A stretch of DNA of 64,000 nt from Tagaea sp965279565 (GTDB lineage: Bacteria > Pseudomonadota > Alphaproteobacteria > CACIAM-22H2): NCBI GenBank assembly GCA_965279565.1, contig OZ257249.1, positions 2,294,001 through 2,358,000 on the forward strand, given 5' to 3'. Shown here piece by piece: positions 1-8,902 of the stretch. The position numbers and the translations under genes are program-made. The notes under the pieces were generated by a model, which ran no database searches, was not told where the DNA came from, and saw only the letters and a list, made by a program, of their open reading frames with translations. How positions within the stretch are numbered: the stretch's first letter is position 1; every line of letters starts with the position of its first letter.

Positions 1-611
1 ATCCCCACGCGCACCTGCGGATCGCCGCGATGGCGGCGCACGAGCCGCTCGACGAGATCAGCGTAGGAATCGTCGTCGAGCACGAAGCGCTTCTGCCCGT
101 CGTTGGGGGCCGTCCCGCCGAAGCCGCTCGTCTGGTAGAGGACGGGCAGCAGCGTCAGGCCGATGCCCGATGCGGCCGACGCCGCGACGATCCGGTCGGA
201 AAGCTCGGTCGGCACGTCGTAGCGCTCGCCGTCGGGATCGTTGTGCACGTAGTGGAACTCGCACACGCTGGTGAAGCCATGGCGCACGAGTTCGACATAG
301 AGCTGCGTGGCGACCGCCTCGACGTCGCGAGGGTGCAGGCGCCGGATGAAGCGGTACATGATGTCGCGCCAGGACCAGAAATTGTCACCCTGCGGGCCCG
401 CGCGCTCGCCCAGTCCCGCCATCGCGCGCTGGAAAGCATGGCTGTGCAGGTCGGCGAGGCCAGGCAGGACGGGACCCGCGAGCCTCTCAGCACCGACGGC
501 ATCCGCACCGGCAACGACCGAGACGAGATCGCCGCGCGCGTCGACCGCGAAGCGCACGTCGCGTGTCCAGCCGGTCGGCAGCAGGGCAAGGGAGGCGAAA
601 AAATCTGGCAT
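1..611 (-). CDS. hutF: Formimidoylglutamate deiminase (HutF), 3' end beyond window
   Basis: Amidohydrolase-superfamily enzyme that hydrolyses N-formimino-L-glutamate to N-formyl-L-glutamate and ammonia in the HutF/HutG branch of histidine breakdown, in the cytoplasm. The first 203 codons are visible from the ATG at 611; the gene runs off the left edge. After a short beta-sandwich N-terminus the metal-site motif LHSHAFQRAM lies at about residues 55-64, followed by a WSWRDIMYRF segment, both typical of HutF. It is divergent from hutG, which catalyses the next step, with about 63 bp between the two starts. The pairing strengthens the call; the catalytic C-terminal half cannot be checked. Confidence 0.9.
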   Translation of the reverse strand, partial: MPDFFASLALLPTGWTRDVRFAVDARGDLVSVVAGADAVGAERLAGPVLPGLADLHSHAFQRAMAGLGERAGPQGDNFWSWRDIMYRFIRRLHPRDVEAVATQLYVELVRHGFTSVCEFHYVHNDPDGERYDVPTELSDRIVAASAASGIGLTLLPVLYQTSGFGGTAPNDGQKRFVLDDDSYADLVERLVRRHRGDPQVRVG

Positions 612-674
612 GGCACTGGAATCCCCGAACGAAGCGCCTATTCTTGGGGCGGACGCGGCCGGAAAGGAAGCTTC

Positions 675-1478
675 TTGAAACCGATCTACGAACTCGCACC
701 GGGCACGACCCCGCTGCTGATCAGCGTGCCGCATGCCGGCACCTACGTGCCCGACGCCATCGCCGCACGCCTCACCCCCGAAGCGCTGGCGATGCCCGAT
801 ACCGACTGGCACGTCGAGAAGCTCTATTCGTTCGCCGCCGAGCTGGGTGCGGGCCTGATCGTCGCCACGCATTCGCGCTATGCGGTCGATCTCAATCGCG
901 ATCCGTCGGGCACGCCGCTCTATCCGGGGCGGGACAATACCGAACTGGTGCCGCTGGGCACGTTCGCGAGCCAGCCGGTCTACCGCAAGGGTCAGGAACC
1001 GGACAAGGCGGAGGAGGCCGAGCGCGTCGCGCGTTTCTGGCGCCCCTACCACGCGGCACTTGCCGGCGAACTCGACGCGATCGTCGCGCGCCACGGCATT
1101 GCCGTGCTGTGGGACGGACATTCGATCCCGGCCGAGGTGCCGCGTCTGTTCGAGGGACGCCTGCCCGACCTCAATCTCGGCTCCGCGGCGGGAGTTTCGG
1201 CCGATCCGGACCTGCGCGACTGTGCAAGTGCGGCCCTCGACGGGCCGGGCATGAGCCTCGTCGTCGACGGGCGGTTCAAGGGTGGCTACATCACGCGGCT
1301 CTATGGCCGGCCGGCCGCGAAGGTGCATGCGCTCCAGCTCGAGAAGGCGATGGCCGCGTACATGGACGAGGCACCACCCTACCGGTGGGACGCCGCGCGG
1401 GCCGCTCCGATGGTGGCACGCCTTCGCCGCACGATGGGTGCGGTCACAGCCTGGGCCGTTTCGCGCGCGAAGGCCTGA
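675..1478 (+). CDS. hutG: N-formylglutamate amidohydrolase (HutG)
   Basis: Hydrolyses N-formyl-L-glutamate to glutamate and formate, the last step after HutF. The start chosen is TTG at 675, because a GGAAAGGA ribosome-binding site lies just upstream (661-668) and the product then begins LKPIYELAPGTTPLLISVPH as in the family; the open frame extends further upstream only because of high GC. The 267-residue product is of normal family length. Seen motifs are PHAG at about 19-22, DWHVEKLY at about 45-52, VDLNR at about 72-76 and WDGHSIPAE in the middle, a probable metal/active-site region. Divergent to hutF. Confidence 0.93.
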   Translation: MKPIYELAPGTTPLLISVPHAGTYVPDAIAARLTPEALAMPDTDWHVEKLYSFAAELGAGLIVATHSRYAVDLNRDPSGTPLYPGRDNTELVPLGTFASQPVYRKGQEPDKAEEAERVARFWRPYHAALAGELDAIVARHGIAVLWDGHSIPAEVPRLFEGRLPDLNLGSAAGVSADPDLRDCASAALDGPGMSLVVDGRFKGGYITRLYGRPAAKVHALQLEKAMAAYMDEAPPYRWDAARAAPMVARLRRTMGAVTAWAVSRAKA

Positions 1479-1482
1479 GGAA

Positions 1483-3855
1483 TCAGACGCGCAGCGTGCG
1501 CGTGGGCGGCAGCGTGACGGTCACGGTCGTGCCGCGGTCGACGGCACTTTCGATCGCGAGCTTTCCGCCGTGCAGCTCGACGAGCTTCCTGGAAAGCGGC
1601 AGGCCCAGCCCCGTTCCCTCGAAGCGGCGCGACAGCGCGTTGTCGACCTGCGAGAAGGGCTCGAGGGCGCGCGGGATGTCTTCCGCCTTCATTCCGATGC
1701 CGGTGTCGCGCACCGCGAAGCGCGCGCCGCCGTCCGGTGCCAGATCGACCTCGACCGTCACACGCCCGCCCGGCGGAGTGAACTTGACCGCGTTCGCCAG
1801 CAGGTTGATCAGCACCTGCTTCAGGCGGCGCGCGTCGGCGTCGATCTTCGGCAGGTCCGGGGCGACGCGCGTTTCGACGCGGACCTGGCCGGCATGCGCG
1901 CGCGGATCGATCAGGCGCACGCTCGCCGCGGCGATCTCGCCCAGATCGACCGGCCGTTCGTCCAGTTCGGCGTTGCCCGATTCGGCCTTCGCGATGTCGA
2001 GGATGTCGCCGATCACGTTCAGCAGGTGCGTGCCGCTGGCGTGGATGTCGCGCGCGTAGTCGGCGTAGCGCTGCTCGCCGACGGGGCCGAACATCTCGCG
2101 GAAGATGATCTCGGAAAAGCCGATCACGGCGTTGAGCGGTGTGCGCAGCTCGTGGCTCATGTGGGCGAGGAAGTCCGACTTCGAGCGGTTCGCGGTCTCC
2201 GCCGCCTCCTTGGCCTCGCGCAGCGCGTCCTCGAAGCGCCGACGCTCGGTCAGGTCGACGAACAGCGTCACCCATCCGCCGTCGCGCAGCAGCGTGCGCT
2301 GCGCGCGGATATAGCGTCCGTTGGGGCGCCAGCCCTCGCTCGTCGAGCCCTGCGTGCGGTTCACGTGGAGCCGCCGCGCGACTTCCCCCGGAATGTCGGC
2401 GCACGGTCCGAAATCGCCGCGCCGGAGCTGGAACTCGATCGATTCCGCGAACGGCGCGCCGATGCGCAGCATAGCCGGTTCGATGCCGATGATGCCGACC
2501 GCGCGTTCGTTCCACATCGCGAGGCAGGCGTCCCGGTCGTAGACGAGGATGCCTTCGTCGATGCTCTCGAACACCCGCGTCAGGATCTGCGACTGCTGCT
2601 CGATCTGCCGCTGGCGCTGGCGCAACTGCGTGACGTCGGTGCCGATCAGCGCGATGCCGCCTTCGGGCGTGCGCTGCTCGAGAATCTGGATGATCTTGCC
2701 GTTCGAGAAGTTCACGTCGATCGCGTCGCCGGGTGAATGGTGCCGCGCGATGCGCCAGCGACGCCAGTCCTCCGGCGAGACGCCTTCGGTGTCGACGAGG
2801 CCGCGTGCGAGCAGGCCGTCGATGATGTCGGCGAACGTCGAGCCGGGGCCGAGTTCCGCGGCCTGGGCGGCGGACGCCGAGAAAGCGCGGTTGCGGAAGG
2901 TCAGCACGTCGTTCGCGTCGAAGATGGCCAGCGACGCGCCGAGCCCGTCGAGCGCCTGGTAGAGCTGGCGTTCGGCCGCGCGCGCGCGGTCTGCTGCCGC
3001 GACCTCGCTCGTCACATCGCCGGCCGTACCGCGATAGCCGCGGAAGCGTCCCTCGGAATCGAAGATGGGCCGGCCGGAGAACGACACCGTGCGCGACTTC
3101 CGGTCGGCGCAGGTCTGGCGCAGACGGAAATCGCGGAAGGGCTTGTGGGCCTCCATCAGCGCGCGCTGGGCGGCAAGTTCGGCCTCGCCGACCGAGCAGC
3201 CCGGAAGCTCGTCCAGGCGCAATCCGATGTCGCCGGTGGCGCCGTCGGGCGCATGCGTGCCGAACGGCTTCGAGAAATAGGTGAAGCGCAGGTCGGAATC
3301 CTGTTCCCACAGCCAGTCCGATGTCGCGGCGGCGAAATCGAGGAGACGTTCCTGTGCGAGCTCCAGCTCGTGCGACTTTTCCGCCAGCTCGGATTCGCGC
3401 TGGATGACGTCGGTCACGATCCGGGCCGTACCGCGATAGCCGGTGAAGCCGCCGTACCTGTCGAAGACGGGCCGGCCGGAGATGGCGAACCACACGCGCG
3501 TGCCCGCGGTATTGCGCCGGCTGACGACGAGATCGCGGAACGGGTGCCGCTCGGCGATGTCCGCCTTGTGGCGCGCCCAGACGAGCTCGTCGGTTCCTTC
3601 GGGGCAGGCATCCAGCCGCGTCTTGCCGAGGAATTCCTCGGGTCGGAAACCGGCGGCCGCGAAGCCGGGCGTGAAGGCGATGAAGCGGTACTGGGCGTCG
3701 CGCTCCCAGAACCAGTCGGCGTTCGCCTCGGCGAAGTCGCGCAGGTGATCGAGATTCGCCCGGAGTGCAGCGTTGCGGCGGTCGAACCACCACCACGCGC
3801 CGCCGATACCGCAAGCGAGACCGGCCGCCAGCCACCCGAGGAATTCGAGGGACAT
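1483..3855 (-). CDS. Multi-PAS hybrid-less sensor histidine kinase
   Basis: A 790-residue membrane-anchored histidine kinase. One hydrophobic segment lies at about residues 4-22, then four PAS-like regions (about 37-155, 165-290, 300-410 and 425-540). The HisKA H-box is DFLAHMSHELRTPLN (phospho-acceptor H568), and the ATPase domain shows the N-box NLLANAVKFT (684-693), DTGIGM (717-722) and GTGLGL (747-752). There is no receiver domain and no response regulator beside it, so it is an orphan kinase. The tandem PAS domains suggest cytoplasmic redox, light or ligand sensing, but the signal cannot be told from the sequence. It converges on hutG (4 bp apart) and lies downstream of apt. Confidence 0.9.
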   Translation of the reverse strand: MSLEFLGWLAAGLACGIGGAWWWFDRRNAALRANLDHLRDFAEANADWFWERDAQYRFIAFTPGFAAAGFRPEEFLGKTRLDACPEGTDELVWARHKADIAERHPFRDLVVSRRNTAGTRVWFAISGRPVFDRYGGFTGYRGTARIVTDVIQRESELAEKSHELELAQERLLDFAAATSDWLWEQDSDLRFTYFSKPFGTHAPDGATGDIGLRLDELPGCSVGEAELAAQRALMEAHKPFRDFRLRQTCADRKSRTVSFSGRPIFDSEGRFRGYRGTAGDVTSEVAAADRARAAERQLYQALDGLGASLAIFDANDVLTFRNRAFSASAAQAAELGPGSTFADIIDGLLARGLVDTEGVSPEDWRRWRIARHHSPGDAIDVNFSNGKIIQILEQRTPEGGIALIGTDVTQLRQRQRQIEQQSQILTRVFESIDEGILVYDRDACLAMWNERAVGIIGIEPAMLRIGAPFAESIEFQLRRGDFGPCADIPGEVARRLHVNRTQGSTSEGWRPNGRYIRAQRTLLRDGGWVTLFVDLTERRRFEDALREAKEAAETANRSKSDFLAHMSHELRTPLNAVIGFSEIIFREMFGPVGEQRYADYARDIHASGTHLLNVIGDILDIAKAESGNAELDERPVDLGEIAAASVRLIDPRAHAGQVRVETRVAPDLPKIDADARRLKQVLINLLANAVKFTPPGGRVTVEVDLAPDGGARFAVRDTGIGMKAEDIPRALEPFSQVDNALSRRFEGTGLGLPLSRKLVELHGGKLAIESAVDRGTTVTVTLPPTRTLRV

Positions 3856-3873
3856 GCGATCGGCCCCTTCGGC

Positions 3874-4383
3874 TCAGTAGCGCACGAGGCTCTCGAACGG
3901 GACCGGCAGGCGCTTGCGGCCTTCGAGGAACTCGAGCTCGATGATGCAGGCGGCGGCGCGCACGTCGGCCCCCGTCTTCTGCAACAGGGAAATGGCCGCG
4001 TTCAGCGTGCCGCCGGTGGCGAGCACGTCGTCGAGGACGACCACGCGCGTGCCGGGCTTCACGGCGTTTTCCTGGATCTCGATCGTATCCTCGCCGTATT
4101 CGAGGGCGTAGGTGTGCGGGATGGTCTTGCCGGGCAGCTTGCCGCGCTTGCGCACCATCATGAAGCCGCAGCCCATGTGAAGTGCGAGGGGTGCCGTCAC
4201 GAGAAAGCCGCGGCTTTCGATGCCGGCGAGCAGGGCAGGCTTGTGCGGGGCGACCACGGCCGCGAGCCGCTCGATCGCCGCCTTCCAGGCGCCGGAATCG
4301 GCCAGCAGCGGCGAGATGTCCCGGAACAGGATGCCGGGCTTCGGGAAGTCGGTGACGTCCCGGATGTATTTCTTGAGATCCAT
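3874..4383 (-). CDS. apt: Adenine phosphoribosyltransferase
   Basis: Cytoplasmic purine salvage enzyme: adenine plus PRPP gives AMP plus pyrophosphate. The 169-residue product has the usual length. The type I PRTase PRPP-binding loop VVVLDDVLATGGT is at about residues 114-126, and the N-terminal DFPKPGILFRDISPLL is characteristic of Apt. The ATG at 4383 has AGGGAA upstream. It stands between the mod operon and the sensor kinase on the same strand, without obvious functional linkage. Confidence 0.95.
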   Translation of the reverse strand: MDLKKYIRDVTDFPKPGILFRDISPLLADSGAWKAAIERLAAVVAPHKPALLAGIESRGFLVTAPLALHMGCGFMMVRKRGKLPGKTIPHTYALEYGEDTIEIQENAVKPGTRVVVLDDVLATGGTLNAAISLLQKTGADVRAAACIIELEFLEGRKRLPVPFESLVRY

Positions 4384-4424
4384 ACGTATTCCCTGCGCGA
4401 GCGGCGACCGTTTTTGTTTAGGGG

Positions 4425-5534
4425 TCAGCCCGGGTCCCGTCCACTCGAATTTCGCGCGGTACCGGGCCGTCCGATCGCGACGGCCTTGACGATGGCGTAA
4501 ACGGGCACGCCGACGGCCAGATCCAGGTCGGCGACGGCGGCGCGGGTCAGTCGCGCGCGCAGGCGGGTATTGCCTATCGCGACGGCAATTTCCGCGTAGG
4601 CGCCTGGCTCCGGTTCCAGCGCCACGACATGCCCTGGCAGGATATTGCGCGCCGAAATGCCGTCCGGGCGCTGCGTGGCCAGCAGCACGTCGCGCGCGCG
4701 GATATGGACCCGCACCGGCGTGCCGGGGGGCGCCTCGACCGCCGGAACGGCCAGCGTGCCACCGTCAAAATCGAGGCGGCTGAGCGAAAAAGCGGCATCG
4801 TGACCGGCGACGCGCGCGTCCAATGCGGTCCCCGCCTCGAAGCGGCCAGCGAGCGGATGGAGGTCGACGCGCGCCGTGATCTCGCCGACCGGGCCGCAGG
4901 CGGCGATGCGCCCGGCATCGACCAGCGCCAGCGTGTCGGCCAGCCGCACGACCTCGTCCATGACGTGGCTTACATAGACGATCGGGATATCGAGCTCGCG
5001 GCGCAGCCGGTCGAGATAGGGCAGCAGCTCGGCCTTGCGCGCGGCGTCGAGCGAGGCGAGCGGCTCGTCCATCAGCAGCAGGCGCGGCTGGGCGAGCAGG
5101 GCCCGGCCGATCGCCGCGCGCTGGCGCTCGCCGCCCGACAGGTTCGCCGGCCGCCGGCCGAGCAGCCCGCCGATGCCCAGCAGCCCGACGACCGCGTCGA
5201 ACGCGATCGGCTTCGCCTGCGGCCCGGCGCGCCGCAGCCCGTAGCGCAGGTTGCCCTCGACCGTCAGGTGCGGGAACAGGCGCGCGTCCTGGAACACGTA
5301 GCCGATGCGCCGGCGCTCCGGCGGCACGTCGATGCCGGCCGCCCTGTCGAACAGGATGGTCCCGGCGACCGCGATGCGCCCGTCGGACGGGCGCACGAGG
5401 CCGGCGATCGCACGCACGATCGACGTCTTGCCCGCCCCCGACCGGCCGAACAGCGCAAGTGCGCCGGCCGGTGCCGCGAGGCGCACGTCGAGGGCGAAGG
5501 TGCCCAGCTTCATCCGGAAATCGAGTTCGAGCAT
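4425..5534 (-). CDS. modC: Molybdate ABC transporter ATP-binding protein ModC
   Basis: ATPase subunit that powers molybdate (possibly tungstate) import with ModB and ModA. Walker A GRSGAGKTS at residues 30-38, signature LSGGERQR at about 132-139 and Walker B LLLMDEP at about 152-158 are present. The C-terminal third (about 290-360) is the oxyanion-binding Mop/TOBE region expected in ModC (369 residues). Its ATG directly abuts the modB stop codon, so the two are translationally coupled. Last gene of modABC; expression should follow the ModE-type box upstream of modA. Confidence 0.93.
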   Translation of the reverse strand: MLELDFRMKLGTFALDVRLAAPAGALALFGRSGAGKTSIVRAIAGLVRPSDGRIAVAGTILFDRAAGIDVPPERRRIGYVFQDARLFPHLTVEGNLRYGLRRAGPQAKPIAFDAVVGLLGIGGLLGRRPANLSGGERQRAAIGRALLAQPRLLLMDEPLASLDAARKAELLPYLDRLRRELDIPIVYVSHVMDEVVRLADTLALVDAGRIAACGPVGEITARVDLHPLAGRFEAGTALDARVAGHDAAFSLSRLDFDGGTLAVPAVEAPPGTPVRVHIRARDVLLATQRPDGISARNILPGHVVALEPEPGAYAEIAVAIGNTRLRARLTRAAVADLDLAVGVPVYAIVKAVAIGRPGTARNSSGRDPG

Positions 5535-6227
5535 CTAGCGGCCCAGCATGCGCTGCACGCGCCGCGCGAGAATCTCGGACAGGATCAGCCCCGCGAGCGC
5601 CAGGCCTACCGAGACGAGCGCGAGGCGGCCGGCGGCGGTGTCGCCGCCTGGTGTCTGCGTCGCCGCGTAGATCGCCAGCGGCAGGGTCTGCGTCTCGCCC
5701 GGCACGTTGGACGCGAAGGTGATGACGGCGCCGAACTCGCCGAGGCTGGCGGCGAAGGCGATCACGCCGCCCGCGAGGATGCCCGGCAGCATCAGCGGCA
5801 GCGAGACCGTGAAGAACCGGTCGAACGCACCGGCCCCCAGCGTGCGCGCCGCCTCGTCGAGGCCGGGATCGAGCGCTTCGACCGACAGGCGCACCGCGCG
5901 CACCATCAGCGGGAAGACCATCACGGCGGTGGCGAGCGCGGCTCCGCCGGCCGTGAAGACGAGGCGGATGCCGAACGTCTGGTCGAGCCAGGATCCCAGC
6001 GGCCCGCGCACGCCGAACAGCAGCAGCAGGCCGTAGCCGACGACGACCGGAGGAAGTACGAGCGGCAGATGGACGAGCCCGTCGAAGAACGCCTTGCCGG
6101 GAAAGCGGACGCGCGCGAGGCACCACGCGACGAGGATCGCCGGCGGCAGCGCGAATCCGACGGCGACCAGCGCGATGCGCAGGCTGAGGCCGATGGCGGC
6201 AAGCTCGACGTCGCTGAATGCAGGCAT
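5535..6227 (-). CDS. modB: Molybdate ABC transporter permease ModB
   Basis: Inner-membrane permease of the molybdate importer (230 residues, several hydrophobic helices). The cytoplasmic coupling loop EAARTLGAGAFDRFFTVSLP matches the EAA motif of ABC importer permeases. The start used is ATG at 6227, only 2 bp after the modA stop; a much longer upstream frame is an artefact of GC richness overlapping modA. The TAG stop touches the modC start. Confidence 0.93.
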   Translation of the reverse strand: MPAFSDVELAAIGLSLRIALVAVGFALPPAILVAWCLARVRFPGKAFFDGLVHLPLVLPPVVVGYGLLLLFGVRGPLGSWLDQTFGIRLVFTAGGAALATAVMVFPLMVRAVRLSVEALDPGLDEAARTLGAGAFDRFFTVSLPLMLPGILAGGVIAFAASLGEFGAVITFASNVPGETQTLPLAIYAATQTPGGDTAAGRLALVSVGLALAGLILSEILARRVQRMLGR

Positions 6228-6229
6228 GC

Positions 6230-6973
6230 CTATTCGACCGCGAAGCCGTGGCGGCGGAATATCGCCATCGCCGTCGGGGACTGCAACCCGGCGAGGAAGG
6301 CGCGCGCGGCCGGCCCGTCGCGTCCCGCGACGATCGCGAAGGGATAGCCGATCGCGGCGTGGCTTTCGGCGGGGAACTTGGCTGCGACCCAGACGCGCGG
6401 ATTTCCCGCGGCATCCGTGGCGTAGACGACGCCGAAAGGCGCTTCGCCCCGCTCCACGAGTGCCAGTGCCGCGCGCACCGAGGCGGCGCGCGCCAGACGC
6501 GGCTCGACGGCGGCCCAGACACCGAGCCATTCGAAGGCGCTTCGTGCATAGCGTCCGACCGGCACATGCGCCGGGTCCCCGGTCGCCAGACGCTCGCGCC
6601 CGAGAAGAGAACCGAAATCCATGCCGCGCGAAAGCGCCACGTCGCGCGGCCGATCCGCCGGCACGACAAGAACCAGTCGGTTGGAGAGGATCGACACGCG
6701 GCTGCCCGGCACGAGCTTGCCGCGCACCGCGAGATAGTCGGCCCATTCCTCGTCGGCCGACGCGAAAATGTCGGCCGGCGCGCCGTTCTCGATCTGGCGC
6801 GCGAGGATCGATGAAGCCGCGAATGAAAACCTGGCGGGTAGTGGAAGTTTTGCCGAGATCTCTTCCAGAGCATCGGTCAGGGATGCCGCCGCATAGACGA
6901 GGGGCGCCTGAGCTACTGCCGGCGTCGCGATGCAGAATGCGGCGACGACAAGCGCACGGGCAAGGCGGTGCAT
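6230..6973 (-). CDS. modA: Molybdate-binding periplasmic protein ModA
   Basis: Periplasmic solute-binding protein that delivers molybdate to ModBC. A Sec signal peptide covers about residues 1-22 (ends AVAQA), followed by LVYAAASLTDALEEI, the ligand-binding start typical of ModA, then SSILARQIENGAPADIFASAD. 247 residues, normal length. AGGGA precedes the ATG, and the ModE-type operator at 6984-7007 begins only 11 bp upstream, so repression at high molybdate is likely. Confidence 0.94.
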   Translation of the reverse strand: MHRLARALVVAAFCIATPAVAQAPLVYAAASLTDALEEISAKLPLPARFSFAASSILARQIENGAPADIFASADEEWADYLAVRGKLVPGSRVSILSNRLVLVVPADRPRDVALSRGMDFGSLLGRERLATGDPAHVPVGRYARSAFEWLGVWAAVEPRLARAASVRAALALVERGEAPFGVVYATDAAGNPRVWVAAKFPAESHAAIGYPFAIVAGRDGPAARAFLAGLQSPTAMAIFRRHGFAVE

Positions 6974-6983
6974 GGAATTCCCT

Positions 6984-7007
6984 CGTTATATCCGTCCGGA
7001 CATAACG
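6984..7007 (-). promoter_or_regulatory. ModE-type molybdate operator upstream of modA
   Basis: A 24-bp imperfect palindrome of the form CGTTATAT-N8-ACATAACG; 20 of 24 positions are symmetric. As I recall it, the Escherichia coli modA operator recognised by ModE has this same 8+8+8 layout and the same arms. It sits immediately upstream of the modA ribosome-binding site, where ModE-molybdate binding would block transcription. No modE gene lies in the window. Confidence 0.8.
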
Positions 7008-7041
7008 CCATGCGACCGCGGCCCTGTCAATCGCGGCGGGA

Positions 7042-7428
7042 TCAACCCGGCGCGTACTGCGCGATACCGTTGCCGAACGACCAGTCGACCGGGTCGTTCT
7101 CGGTCAGCACGATCAGCACGTCCTCGGGGCGCACACCGGCGTCGCGCGAAAGGTTGCGCACGATGGCCGCGTAGAGCGAGCGTTTCAGGTCTTCGCTGCG
7201 TCCGCGCCGGAGCCAGACCTGGACCGACAGGAACCCGCCGCTGCGTGCGATACCCAGATAGCCGGGATCGGCGATCAGTCCGCCCGGCGGGTGTTCGGCG
7301 ACGATCTGGAAGCGGTCGTCGGCCGGGATCCTGATGGCTTCCACGAGGGCGGCGTGCACGCCGTCGGCGACGGCGCAGCGCGTGGCCTGCGGCATGGCTT
7401 GGGGAACGTCGATGCGCACGAGCGGCAT
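7042..7428 (-). CDS. Tautomerase-superfamily protein
   Basis: A 128-residue cytoplasmic protein beginning MPLVRIDV, so removal of Met would expose the catalytic Pro-1 that defines 4-oxalocrotonate tautomerase relatives. The length matches the longer tautomerase subgroup (about 130 residues, tandem beta-alpha-beta units) rather than the 62-residue form. It contains DRFQIVAEHP and ENDPVDWSFGNG. The substrate is unknown. It stands alone between mod and the M20 peptidase gene. Confidence 0.8.
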   Translation of the reverse strand: MPLVRIDVPQAMPQATRCAVADGVHAALVEAIRIPADDRFQIVAEHPPGGLIADPGYLGIARSGGFLSVQVWLRRGRSEDLKRSLYAAIVRNLSRDAGVRPEDVLIVLTENDPVDWSFGNGIAQYAPG

Positions 7429-7513
7429 GTCTCTCTCCTTGTTTAGGGCGAGAGACTGCGCGCGCGCGAACGACCTGCCAAACGAGATTACCTATCCGCG
7501 TTGTGAGGGAAGC

Positions 7514-8902
7514 TCACGCCGGCTTGCCGGCCTTCTCGCCGATGTCCCAGTAGAGGCCGGCCATCAGCCGCAGCCCTTCGCGCGCGACTGCCGGCAGGAT
7601 GTGCTCGTTGGGCGCGTGCTGCGAGCAGGACGGGTAGGAATGCGGGACCCACACGGTCGGCAGGCCCAGCACGTCGCTGAAGATGTCGTTGGGCAGCGAA
7701 CCGCCGAGATTGGGCAGGACCGCGGGCTTCGCGTTCGTCGTGCGCTTCAGGCTGTCGACCGCGAAATTGACCCACGGATGCTCGGGATCGAGGCGCGTGG
7801 CATGGAAGACCTCTTCGCGCGTGGTCGACAGCTTCACCATCGGGAAGCCGTGCCGGTCGAGATGCTTGCGCAGGGCGGGCAGGATGTTCGCCGGATCGAT
7901 GCCGACGACGAAGCGCAGCTGGCAGCGCGCCCATGCCTTGGGCGGGATCGCGTTGACCGGATTGTCCGGATTGCCGGTGCGATAGGCGAGCACCTCGAAC
8001 GAGCACCAGCCGAAGACGCGCTCGGACGGCGTCAGGCCGGGCTCGCCCCAGCCCGGTTCGATTTGCGGGCCGTCGGCACCGCCGTCGACCTCGCAGTCGG
8101 CGAGTGCGCGGCGCACGCTTGCGGGAAGCTCCGCCGGCACCCATTCGGGCAGCCGGATCTGGCCGGTCGGGCCCGCGATGCAGGCAAGCGCGTGGGCAAG
8201 CTGCAGGCCCGGGTTCGAGATGAGCCCGCCCCAGTTGCCGGAATGGTGGCCGCCCGGCCGCGCGTCGATCTCGAGATCGAAATTGAACGCGCCGCGCGAA
8301 CCCAGGAACAGCGTGGGCCGGTCGGCGGACAGGCGTGGCCCGTCCGACGCGATCAGCACGTCGGCCTTGAACAGCTCCTTGTTGGCCTCGCACACCTCGC
8401 GAAGGCCGGGCGAGCCGGTCTCCTCGCCCATCTCGATCAGGTACTTGGCGTTGAAGCCGAGCTTGCCGCGCGTCTTCAGAACGGCGGCGAGGGCGCCGAT
8501 ATTGATCGAATGCTGGCCCTTGTTGTCGGCCGTCCCGCGCCCGTACCAGCGGTCGCCGTCCTCGGACAGCGTCCAGGGCGACAGCCCCTCGCGCCATTGC
8601 GGTTCCAGCCCGCGGATCACGTCGCCGTGGCCGTAGCCGAACACGGTCGTCGCCTTAGGGTCCTCGATGCGCTCGGCGATCAGGAACGGGCCCTTGGCGC
8701 GCGGATGGTGGAGGATGCGGCACGTGAAGCCGAGCTTCTCGAGCGTGGGCACCATCTCGCCGGTCAGGTATTGCGCAAGCTCCGGACCGCGGTCGGGATT
8801 CTGGCTCTCGGTCTTGATCGCCACGCGGCGCGCGAGATCGGCCTTGTAGCCGCCCTCGTCGAAATAGCGCTCGGCATTGGCGATGGCGGTCTCGCGGCTC
8901 AT
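7514..8902 (-). CDS. M20-family metallopeptidase/amidohydrolase
   Basis: A 462-residue zinc-dependent hydrolase of the M20/ArgE/DapE family. Visible metal-site regions are GYGHGDVIRG (about residue 95), GRGTADNKGQ and the catalytic pair MGEETGSPG; the dimerisation domain includes ARPGGHHSGNWGG. The ATG at 8902 overlaps the stop of the adjacent ABC ATPase by 4 bp (ATGA), so it is the last gene of the peptide-transporter operon. The inference is that it cleaves dipeptides or acylated amino acids brought in by that transporter; the exact substrate is unknown. Confidence 0.9.
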   Translation of the reverse strand: MSRETAIANAERYFDEGGYKADLARRVAIKTESQNPDRGPELAQYLTGEMVPTLEKLGFTCRILHHPRAKGPFLIAERIEDPKATTVFGYGHGDVIRGLEPQWREGLSPWTLSEDGDRWYGRGTADNKGQHSINIGALAAVLKTRGKLGFNAKYLIEMGEETGSPGLREVCEANKELFKADVLIASDGPRLSADRPTLFLGSRGAFNFDLEIDARPGGHHSGNWGGLISNPGLQLAHALACIAGPTGQIRLPEWVPAELPASVRRALADCEVDGGADGPQIEPGWGEPGLTPSERVFGWCSFEVLAYRTGNPDNPVNAIPPKAWARCQLRFVVGIDPANILPALRKHLDRHGFPMVKLSTTREEVFHATRLDPEHPWVNFAVDSLKRTTNAKPAVLPNLGGSLPNDIFSDVLGLPTVWVPHSYPSCSQHAPNEHILPAVAREGLRLMAGLYWDIGEKAGKPA

